From positions 96,524 to 160,523 of the forward strand of contig NZ_JALBUT010000006.1 in assembly GCF_033971905.1 (NCBI RefSeq): a stretch of 64,000 bases of DNA, given 5' to 3'. Source of the DNA: Intestinicryptomonas porci (GTDB taxonomy: Bacteria; Verrucomicrobiota; Verrucomicrobiia; Opitutales; Intestinicryptomonadaceae). The position numbers and the translations under genes are program-made. Below, piece by piece: positions 1 to 6,643 of this stretch. Every line of letters starts with the position of its first letter. The first letter of the stretch is position 1. The notes under the pieces are model-generated. The model saw nothing but the letters and a program-made list of their open reading frames with translations, was not told the DNA's origin and did not search any database.

Positions 1-190
1 ATGCCGCAAAGGAAATGGCTACGACCGCGCTTACCGCGTCCAAAAGCACCATAACCGAGCTTTCCTTACTTTCAGCAACAGGTGCGCCGAAGTCAACAGG
101 GCGCGAAGACGCGCTTATTTTGACTGTCGGAGCCGACGCCTGCGGGGTTTGAACATTTGACGCTGTGGGAATATTTACTTCTTCGGACAT
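1..190 (-). CDS. N-terminal part of unknown protein, cut by window edge
   Basis: The minus strand opens at an ATG (188-190) preceded by a good ribosome binding site (AAGGA, about 7 nt upstream), and stays open to the window edge, giving 63 residues. The protein begins MSEEVNIPTASN, continues as a Ser/Ala/Pro/Thr-rich, probably disordered segment, and then becomes hydrophobic (SSVMVLLDAVSAVVAISFAA), which looks like the start of a membrane helix. This suggests a membrane protein with a short cytoplasmic tail. I do not recognise the family, and the rest lies outside the window. It is divergent from the PEP-CTERM gene that follows. Confidence 0.7.
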   Translation of the reverse strand, partial: MSEEVNIPTASNVQTPQASAPTVKISASSRPVDFGAPVAESKESSVMVLLDAVSAVVAISFAA

Positions 191-401
191 TTCTGCTTCC
201 TTTTTATTCAATTTAAATAATTTATTTGAAATTTTTTAAAAGTTATAAAAAAGACATAAACATTTCAAGACAAAAAAGCATAAAAGTCCGCCGCCGTAAA
301 AAATTTTTACTTTTATAAAAAACATCTTGACTTGGAAAAAGCTTTCTATAAAAAAGTTGTATAACTTGTTAAATCTTAGATTTATACCCAATTACCCTAT
401 C

Positions 402-2318
402 ATGAAAAAAATCATATTACCGATAACTCCACTTGCATTGTTTGCAATGTCTGCTTACGGTGCAAATTATAACGCAACACTCGGCGAAGGTACATATAAC
501 TGGACAGATGAAATTTGGGACACCGCCCCAAATAATGCCGGCACGGTTTCTGTTACCGGCGTGAGCGCAGATAAGAGCATACTAAACTACACCGGCACGC
601 AAACGAATGAGAATAAATTGCTTGTTACAAATGCAACGGTAAATATGCAAGGCACGGCAGAAACTCCTGCAACTTACAATTTCGGTGCAGGCGAAAACCC
701 TCCGACTCTCGAAGTAGTTGACGGTATTTTTAACTCATCAAAAGCAACTCTTACTTTTGGCAATTTTTTAATTGTAAAAGCACGTGGAGATTCTGAAATT
801 AACTTTAACTCCGGCACTGTTTTAAATAGCGGTTTTATCAACATCAATTTGGCAGGTTCATCTGCACTCACGTTTGACGGAATTACTTGGAACAAGTCGA
901 TGTGGCAAAATGCCAATAGCATGAATATATATACCGACAGCTCGAAGTTGGTTCTAAAAAATGCGGCTACTTTAAATTACACTAACTTCTGGGGTGCCTT
1001 AAACGAAGTCCTGTTCGACCAAAATGCAAGCATTGACATTTCAGGCGGCTCATCTTTTATAGGTCAAAACGGTGTTAAGCTTGTTATGTCAAATAATGCA
1101 GTTGCCACTGTCGATGGCACAAATTCCGCATTAAACTTTTCCGCAATGCAATTAAACAACAGTGCTAAAATCGACGTTAAAAACGGCGGCACCGTAAGTC
1201 TTGCAGACGTGGAAATCAACGACAGTGCAAGCATTAATTTCTTGAGCGATTTTTCTTATTCAAACACGGGAATTAAGGCAAGCGGCGCATCCGCAACAAT
1301 CAATATTGACGGCGCCACAATGACGCGCAATTTGTCGGGTGCAACCCCAATTACCGTAAGTGGTAGCACAAAATTAAATTTCATAAACGGCGCAACATTT
1401 AACGGTCAGCACAACCATAGCCTTGCCGTAACGGAAGATGCGATTGTCACATTTGACAATTCAACTCTTAAAACTGCAACATACCCAAAAGTTAGCGGCG
1501 AAGGAAACGGACAGCTAATATTTAAGAATGCCTCTCTCGGTGGTTCATACGGTAGCTTCATATTCAGTGGAAACGCAGTTATGACTGTTGACGCTTCAAA
1601 CTTTAGCAAAGTATTTCACACCCAAAATTCAGATAAATATACATTCAACTTCTCGGAAAATTCTGTATTGAATATCCAAAACGGTTCTACAATCAAACAT
1701 AACGGGGGATATGCAGATCTCGGCTTTGGCATTCAAGGAAGCGCAAAAGTAAACCTAACAGGCGGCTCTACTTTAGATTTCTCTGCAAATAATCGCAAAT
1801 TTGACATACTCGGCACTGCGAGTTTAAATATCGGCACCGGAGCAAATACATTCAAGGCAGGCGTATTTACAATGGAAAGCGGCGCAACACTCAAAATTGA
1901 AGGTTCGCAAAACACTGTCTCTATTTACAACCTAAATTCCGCGGGCACACTTTCGTTTGTTGCAGACACAACCGGTATTTCAACAGTAAATGTTACCTCT
2001 GAAATAACCGATATGAGCGGAATGCTCATCCTCGACTTCTCAAGATTCCTGGGTGAAGAGCTTACCGCCGCCATCATCACGACTGCTGACATTTTCACGT
2101 TTAACGAATATATCGGAACAAGTGAAAGCGGACTGGAAAAAGTTGATGTCATCACACGCAATGAAGGCGACGCTTGGGACATTTACTTTGAAGACGGCAC
2201 ATTGATGATAGCCTACACCGCAGTACCGGAACCCGCAACATATGCGGCAATCTTCGGCGCGCTGGTTTTGGGGCTTGCAATTTACAAACGCCAAAAAAAC
2301 GGGCAGGAACGGCAATAA
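402..2318 (+). CDS. PEP-CTERM secreted beta-helix (autotransporter-like) protein
   Basis: A 638-residue secreted protein. I start it at ATG 402, because the following residues MKKIILPITPLALFAMSAYG form a classic signal peptide; the reading frame opens upstream at 327 with an implausible leader. The body is rich in Asn, Thr, Ser, Gly and Ala with recurring short strands (patterns such as 'LNFINGATF', 'AVVTFDNSTL'), as expected for a right-handed beta-helix. The C-terminus has a PEP-CTERM sorting signal: VPEP near residue 608, a hydrophobic helix, then basic KRQK. In known systems this tail is recognised by an exosortase/archaeosortase-type protease and anchors or releases the protein at the cell surface. 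The six residues after the basic cluster (NGQERQ) lie in a sequence repeated downstream, so the end of the gene may have been altered. No exosortase gene is in the window. The ligand or function is unknown. Confidence 0.85.
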   Translation: MKKIILPITPLALFAMSAYGANYNATLGEGTYNWTDEIWDTAPNNAGTVSVTGVSADKSILNYTGTQTNENKLLVTNATVNMQGTAETPATYNFGAGENPPTLEVVDGIFNSSKATLTFGNFLIVKARGDSEINFNSGTVLNSGFININLAGSSALTFDGITWNKSMWQNANSMNIYTDSSKLVLKNAATLNYTNFWGALNEVLFDQNASIDISGGSSFIGQNGVKLVMSNNAVATVDGTNSALNFSAMQLNNSAKIDVKNGGTVSLADVEINDSASINFLSDFSYSNTGIKASGASATINIDGATMTRNLSGATPITVSGSTKLNFINGATFNGQHNHSLAVTEDAIVTFDNSTLKTATYPKVSGEGNGQLIFKNASLGGSYGSFIFSGNAVMTVDASNFSKVFHTQNSDKYTFNFSENSVLNIQNGSTIKHNGGYADLGFGIQGSAKVNLTGGSTLDFSANNRKFDILGTASLNIGTGANTFKAGVFTMESGATLKIEGSQNTVSIYNLNSAGTLSFVADTTGISTVNVTSEITDMSGMLILDFSRFLGEELTAAIITTADIFTFNEYIGTSESGLEKVDVITRNEGDAWDIYFEDGTLMIAYTAVPEPATYAAIFGALVLGLAIYKRQKNGQERQ

Positions 2319-2383
2319 AAAGGTAGTTTTTTACTTTAATTTCAGGGCTTCGCTTCAAAACAAGTGAAGTCCTTTTTATTGCC
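2305..2383 (+). repeat. Direct repeat copy 1 (terminator cassette)
   Basis: A 79-base segment starting AGGAACGGCAATAAAAAGG and ending CTTTTTATTGCC. It is repeated almost exactly at 2528-2605. It includes the last codons and the stop codon of the PEP-CTERM gene and a terminator hairpin. Confidence 0.8.
2343..2378 (+). terminator. Rho-independent terminator after PEP-CTERM gene
   Basis: The stem GGGCTTCGCTT pairs with AAGTGAAGTCC (with G-U pairs) and is followed by a T-run. It lies 25 nt after the stop codon. Confidence 0.7.
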
Positions 2384-2527
2384 TCGCCCTCCATCTTTGT
2401 TTTACTTCGGACTCACGACCACAAGGTCGCTACGCCTCGTAAAGCAAAAGAGCATCGGGCTTCCTGCCCGTTTTTTACGCCTATACCTCACAAGCCTCCA
2501 TCTCGAAAGCATCATTAAAATCAAAAT

Positions 2528-2605
2528 AGGAACGGCAATAAAAAGGTAGTTTTCAACTTTAATTTCAGGGCTTCGCTAAAAAATAGTGAAGCCCTTTTTA
2601 TTGCC
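2528..2605 (+). repeat. Direct repeat copy 2 (terminator cassette)
   Basis: Second copy of the 2305-2383 segment, 223 bases on, with a few substitutions in the loop. The stretch between the copies (2384-2527) holds no convincing gene; it consists mainly of short back-to-back dyads. Confidence 0.8.
2566..2600 (+). terminator. Rho-independent terminator, second copy
   Basis: GGGCTTCGCT / AGTGAAGCCC stem, 7-nt loop, then CTTTTTATT. A better stem than in the first copy. Confidence 0.65.
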
Positions 2606-2752
2606 CCTTTTCTACTTAAAGAAAATCTTTTTTTTTTATTTCCACTTCGAACTTTTATTTTACCTTAAAAAATACCGCTATTACAAAAGCTAATCGAACT
2701 TATCAAAATATACAAACTGAAAGAATAGATAAGTCATCTACCCTGCATGGGC

Positions 2753-3811
2753 TTATTGGAATTTGCGCCAGATTAAGTCGGCAAATTTTTCAGACGGGAT
2801 TTCAACGAAGCGGTAGAAAAGCATTGTTGCGGCGGCAAGAACGGGCAAAGAAAGCATCCATGAAACTGTCGTGCCAAACCCAAATCCGAAACCGGCTTCC
2901 CTCATCTTTACGAATATCCATGCCGAAAACGACATCATTATCGGGAAATGTATCAGTATTAGAGAAAACGACCATTTGCCCAATTTGCAAAGAGTATCGG
3001 AGCTTACAAGCCTTTGCATGCCGGGATTTAGAGCAAATCCCAATATCATCAGAAAATTTCCAACCGCATAGACGACGCCCAAATGAAGCCATACAGGTAG
3101 CGAAACAACGGGAATGAAATTACCTATCAAAACGCCAACAAAAATCAACGCCAAAGAAAGCGCATTGCAAGCTTTAAGTTTTGAACAGCATGAGGCGGCA
3201 TCGGCCGCCGCAATTCCCGCGATAAACGACGCGTAATTTCCATCTATTGCCATGGACAGGAAAAATACCGCGGCGTATGCGAAAAAGCGAAATTTTGAAT
3301 TTCCAAACAACGCCAAAAATGAATATGTCAGATATGAGCCAATAAAAATTATGTTCATACACCAGAGGATGCTGCAATAATATCTGTCGCCATGTATAAA
3401 CGCCGTATAAAAAGAAGACTTCAACGCCGATAAAAAAGAATATCCGCCCTGATAATAAACCGACGACCAATGCGACGGGGCGATTCTTCCCAATTCGCCG
3501 TTAAAAAACAATCCGCATGCAAGGAAAACATAGCAAATCATCGTGCAAGCAAGCACTGGCGGCATAAGTCTGAAATATCTTTTTACGGACTGTTTTATCA
3601 GCAGTTTCGGGCTGTCCCCCTTGAAATAAACCGTCGCCACAATAAAGCCTATCAAGGCGAAAAACGTATATAGCGGAAACGAACTGTTTGTAAAAACGGA
3701 CAAGGGGAAATGGTTAAAAAAATATTCAGATTTATCGGAGTCCGCAATTCCGCACTCCCAGCCGACATACCCTATCGGGAAAAACGCCAAAACATAATGA
3801 AACAAAGTCAC
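2753..3811 (-). CDS. Acyltransferase family 3 membrane protein
   Basis: An integral membrane protein of about 352 residues from the first conventional start (GTG 3811), with roughly ten hydrophobic segments. Acyltransferase-3 proteins transfer acyl groups to surface polysaccharide or other exported molecules. Supporting segments are FHYVLAFF, PLYTFFALIGFIVA followed by the basic 'KRYFRLMPPVL' (the family's RxxRxxPP-like region), and a C-terminal helix ending in FYRFVEIPSEK (family: 'YrfvErP'). The frame stays open upstream of the GTG and encodes KYIDGLKAISSIW, which matches the conserved N-terminal 'yiDgLRaiAi.wV' motif. However, between the stop at 3875-3877 and the GTG there is no ATG, GTG or TTG; only an ATA at 3863-3865, behind an AGGAAA. 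Translation may start at that ATA, or the start codon has mutated. It lies next to a glycosyltransferase gene on the same strand, which suggests a role in surface glycan modification. Confidence 0.75.
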   Translation of the reverse strand: MTLFHYVLAFFPIGYVGWECGIADSDKSEYFFNHFPLSVFTNSSFPLYTFFALIGFIVATVYFKGDSPKLLIKQSVKRYFRLMPPVLACTMICYVFLACGLFFNGELGRIAPSHWSSVYYQGGYSFLSALKSSFYTAFIHGDRYYCSILWCMNIIFIGSYLTYSFLALFGNSKFRFFAYAAVFFLSMAIDGNYASFIAGIAAADAASCCSKLKACNALSLALIFVGVLIGNFIPVVSLPVWLHLGVVYAVGNFLMILGFALNPGMQRLVSSDTLCKLGKWSFSLILIHFPIMMSFSAWIFVKMREAGFGFGFGTTVSWMLSLPVLAAATMLFYRFVEIPSEKFADLIWRKFQ

Positions 3812-3975
3812 CCAGATAGATGATATTGCCTTTAAACCGTCAATGTATTTTATGTGCGAACTTATGGATATTTCCTATAATTATAAATATTTTGTTTTAC
3901 TTCGCAAAAACAATAATTTTACGAATTTCAACAAACGAAAATCGTGACAAAAAACCCTGTTTTTCAGCATTAGTA

Positions 3976-4710
3976 CTAACGCCAATGCTCTGCCAACCAC
4001 TTTGGAGGGATGACATGCCTGAAAAATTTTTTAAATCCCGTAACCTTGCCTTCCATAGCCTCTTGCGGAGTGGGATTGCCGTGGAAAACTATCATTTTAG
4101 CCCCTTTCGGCAAACGAGGCTCTTTAAAAAAGCAGAGAGGAAACGGCAAAATACAGCCGTGTTTGAAGCTCGGCATCCATTCAGAAGGGAAGAAATTAAG
4201 CCTACCCTGCGCGCCCAAAACCCCGCCGACATAAGCCTGCTCGTGGCGGTACTTAGCCTTTACTTCGTCGATGTGTTCAATGAAATTATCGTATAAATCC
4301 GAAAACTTGCCCGCCTCAAATCTGTAAACGCTCGTAAGCCCGACTCCCTGCGTTTTCGACTTGTTCCAATAGCGTTTCACATAAATGAAATCGCCTTCCA
4401 TCGTGAAAAACTCGTCTATGTTGCCGACAATCACGGTGTCCAAATCCAAGAACAAAATGCGCCCTTCAAGCCCGACATCCTTTTTAAAAAGCGACAGCTT
4501 GCGCCAGCCGCGCTCTTTGTCGGGCGGCAAAGGCATTTCGGGGAGCGGGCGGATTTCTATTTGCGGATTTATACCTTCGTCGTTGTCCGTAAAACAAATA
4601 AAGCTGAAAGGCAAAGAGGAGTTGCGCACAACCATATTGTATAGCCTATTCACATAATCAGGGGAATATTTTGTCCCCCACTTCATACAGACAACAGTAT
4701 ATTTTTCCAT
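3976..4710 (-). CDS. Glycosyltransferase-like protein (GT8-type fold)
   Basis: A 244-residue soluble protein, started at ATG 4710; the TTG six bases earlier is less likely. It opens with YTVVCMKWGTKYSPDYVNRLY, as in nucleotide-diphospho-sugar transferases that begin with a beta strand and a sugar-nucleotide loop. It carries the metal-binding DxD as LFLDLDTVIVG near residue 95, and a conserved 'WRKLSLFKKD' just before it. These features are typical of small GT8-like or LPS-type glycosyltransferases of Bacteroidota and Verrucomicrobiota. A late 'VFHGNPTPQEA' corresponds to the His-containing metal-ligand region near the C-terminus of GT8 enzymes. Donor and acceptor are unknown. It precedes the acyltransferase gene on the same strand. 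Confidence 0.8.
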   Translation of the reverse strand: MEKYTVVCMKWGTKYSPDYVNRLYNMVVRNSSLPFSFICFTDNDEGINPQIEIRPLPEMPLPPDKERGWRKLSLFKKDVGLEGRILFLDLDTVIVGNIDEFFTMEGDFIYVKRYWNKSKTQGVGLTSVYRFEAGKFSDLYDNFIEHIDEVKAKYRHEQAYVGGVLGAQGRLNFFPSEWMPSFKHGCILPFPLCFFKEPRLPKGAKMIVFHGNPTPQEAMEGKVTGFKKFFRHVIPPKWLAEHWR

Positions 4711-4986
4711 AATCAAATGCTGTAAAAAAACCGCCTGATAAGCAAGTTAAATAATCGCCGCGCTACCACCCTGCCCCGTCTGAAAAGCCGCGGCGAAAAG
4801 AGAAAATACAAAAAATCGAAAATTTTAACAAAAAGAGCTTGCAAGAAATAAAAAAATCCATTGAATAAAACACTTTAAAAATTCTACGGGATAAAACCTG
4901 AAGATGGTCCACAAAAAATTAAATGAGATGTTGCTTGATTTTCGTTAGGAAAAGCGCATTAAAAGTTTAAATTGTGGCACATACAA

Positions 4987-5063
4987 GGGGGTATAGCTCA
5001 GTTGGTTAGAGCACTTGCATGACACGCAAGGGGTCCGCAGTTCGAGTCTGCGTACTCCCACCA
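4987..5063 (+). tRNA. tRNA-Val (GAC)
   Basis: A complete 77-nt cloverleaf. The acceptor GGGGGTA pairs with TACTCCC, the anticodon stem CTTGC/GCAAG encloses the loop ATGACAC with anticodon GAC (5021-5023), and the T-arm carries TTCGAGT. The 3' CCA is encoded (5061-5063). Confidence 0.95.
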
Positions 5064-5079
5064 TTTTAAAACCGCATTG

Positions 5080-5111
5080 AACCGTTGCTTATCACAAGCA
5101 ACGGTTTTTTA
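5080..5111 (+). terminator. Terminator after tRNA-Val
   Basis: The perfect stem ACCGTTGCTT/AAGCAACGGT is followed by a T-run. The left end of an insertion-sequence remnant begins at the end of this T-run. Confidence 0.85.
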
Positions 5112-5772
5112 TGGGTCAACGCCAGAGGTTGTGGAATATCGATTTTTAGACGATTTGTTTTTCATAGTTTGACTCCGCATTCTACGAGCACTCTCAGTCG
5201 ATAGTTTTGACTCGCGTTTGCATGCACAAACCGTCTCGCCCTTCGGGTCTTTTGCCTACGGCAAAATCTCATTCGCACTTCGCTTGAATTGCAAAGCTGC
5301 CCAAGAAGAAGTAAAATGGAATAGAAAGTTGACATACCCATTGCGAAAACGTGGAGATAGGTTGAAAGCCGAAGAGCTTGAGCGATTGAAAAAGTTTTTT
5401 GAGAACAACCCAGCGATAAAGCTGGCTTACGAGTTTAAGGAAAGGTTGTGCGAGTTGCTGAACAGGAAACATCAAACGGCAAAGGAATGTAAGAGAAATA
5501 TAAGAGAACTGAAAACAATGATGAAACAGATGAAATACGAAGCGACACAAGAGTTTGAGCGGCTAGCAGGGACGATAAGCGAGTGGTTTACGCCAATAAT
5601 CCGAATGTGGAGATTTACGAAAAATAACGGAATAACCGAGGGATTCCATAGGAAAATGAAACTGATACAACGAATGGCTTATAGTTATCGAAACTTCCAA
5701 AATTACAGATTGAGGGTCTTGGTTCTATGCGGCGTCTTTCACTAAAATCCACTCTCTTTGGTGTTGACCCAT
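5111..5772. mobile_element. Internally deleted ISL3-family insertion element
   Basis: The element is bounded by inverted repeats: 5111-5127 (ATGGGTCAACGCCAGAG) and 5756-5772, whose reverse complement matches at 15 of 17 positions. Inside is the C-terminal part of an ISL3-type transposase. At 662 bp it is about half the size of a normal ISL3 element, so it cannot move by itself. I see no clear 8-bp target duplication at its flanks. Bases 5128-5300 contain no gene but several short dyads. Confidence 0.75.
5284..5745 (+). pseudogene. ISL3-family transposase, C-terminal fragment
   Basis: An in-frame fragment with open frame from 5218, but transposase-like sequence only from about 5284. The C-terminal part matches the end of ISL3 transposases (DDE_Tnp_ISL3): basic 'KWNRKLTYPLRK', a helical 'RLKKFFENNPAIKLAYEFKE', then NGITEGFHRKMKLIQRMAYS and YRNFQNYRLRVLVLCG, where the Glu of 'TEGFHRKMK' is the last acidic catalytic residue. 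The N-terminal zinc finger and helix-turn-helix domains and the first two catalytic Asp residues are missing. It is therefore inactive alone but could be mobilised by a full-length relative elsewhere in the genome. Confidence 0.8.
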
Positions 5773-5842
5773 ATTTTCTCTCAATTACAATCTGTCATTG
5801 TTGTTTTTTATCAGATAAAATTCTCGCGCCCCATGCCCGAAA

Positions 5843-5876
5843 ACAAAAAAGCCGCAAAAAAATTGCGGCTTTTAAA
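5843..5876 (-). terminator. Terminator after tRNA-Ser
   Basis: The AAGCCGCAA/TTGCGGCTT stem, read on the minus strand, is followed by a T-run directly downstream of the tRNA-Ser gene. Confidence 0.75.
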
Positions 5877-5878
5877 AA

Positions 5879-5972
5879 TGGCGGAGAGGATGAGATTCGA
5901 ACTCACGATAGGGTTTTAAAGCCCTATACCGGTTTAGCAAACCAGCGCATTCGGCCACTCTGCCACCTCTCC
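5879..5972 (-). tRNA. tRNA-Ser (GCT)
   Basis: A 94-nt class II tRNA. The acceptor GGAGAGG pairs with CCTCTCC, the discriminator is G, and the CCA is encoded. The anticodon stem CTGGT/ACCGG encloses loop TTGCTAA (anticodon GCT). The long variable arm (TAGGGCTTTAAAACCCTA) is typical of tRNA-Ser. Confidence 0.95.
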
Positions 5973-6073
5973 GTCTTAATTTCCCAAATCTGTTTTAGCA
6001 AATTTGAAAGTATTAAAGAAAACAATATATTGACGTTTTACGCAAGCAAAATTTTTCGATTTTCCAAAAAAAT

Positions 6074-6643
6074 CTACGCCCTTATGAGTTTATAAAAAGT
6101 CCGAATGTCGCTTATGATTGAGTTTATGCAATTTTCAGGCAAAGTTTCGTGAAGGCATGAAACCCTGCCAAGTATGTCCAAAAACACGTTCTGTATAAAC
6201 ACATCGGAAATATTTTTTATTTCTCCGTTTTTTCTCGCCCTGTTTAGCACATTTTTTTTCAGAAACAGCGACCATTCTCGCGCGGAGTTTTTCAGCCTTG
6301 AATCCCGCATGAGAACTTCCGCGTAAAGCAGGTTATATTTCAGAACGTCTATCTTTTCGCCCGCGATTTCAGAAAGCATTTTAATGACGCGTTTCAAGTT
6401 TTTTATGAACTGCTCTATGCACTGCTCCAAGGAAATTTCCCCGATGTCCGTTAAAAATTCCTCCAAAAAGAATTTCTTGCACGACTCGAAAACCAATTCG
6501 GACTTGTCGTCGAAATACTTGTAAATCAAGCCGCGCGATATACCGATTTTTGCGGCAATGTCGCTTATTGAAACGCTGTCATAGCCTTTTTTTAAGAGCA
6601 ATACGAAAGTGTTTGCGAGTATTAAATCTTTCGTGTTTTTCAT
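6074..6643 (-). CDS. TetR-family transcriptional regulator
   Basis: A 189-residue repressor of the TetR/AcrR type. The N-terminal helix-turn-helix is clear: ILANTFVLLLKKGYDSVSIS, then DIAAKIGISRGLIYKYFDDK, at residues 8-50. The all-helical C-terminal ligand domain has no recognisable specificity. The start codon overlaps the stop codon of the squalene-hopene cyclase gene by 4 nt (ATGA), so the two are translationally coupled in one operon. Two matching palindromes lie upstream of that operon (8645-8660 and 8676-8691), with the spacing and arm length of TetR-family operators. I infer autoregulation: the repressor controls its own operon in response to an unknown ligand, perhaps a membrane-active compound or lipid. 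Confidence 0.9.
   Translation of the reverse strand: MKNTKDLILANTFVLLLKKGYDSVSISDIAAKIGISRGLIYKYFDDKSELVFESCKKFFLEEFLTDIGEISLEQCIEQFIKNLKRVIKMLSEIAGEKIDVLKYNLLYAEVLMRDSRLKNSAREWSLFLKKNVLNRARKNGEIKNISDVFIQNVFLDILGRVSCLHETLPENCINSIISDIRTFYKLIRA

Noticed and set aside
2364..2549. 61-codon open frame between the two terminator repeats
   Set aside because: It spans dyads and repeat DNA, starts inside a terminator and has a composition unlike protein.
3820..4296. 158-codon frame antisense to the glycosyltransferase gene
   Set aside because: It covers the opposite strand of a convincing glycosyltransferase with a DxD motif.
4755..4796. TCGCCGCG/CGCGGCGA dyad with a 26-nt loop between the glycosyltransferase and tRNA-Val
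   Set aside because: The loop is long, there is no T-run and no nearby conserved element; I see no support for an RNA gene.
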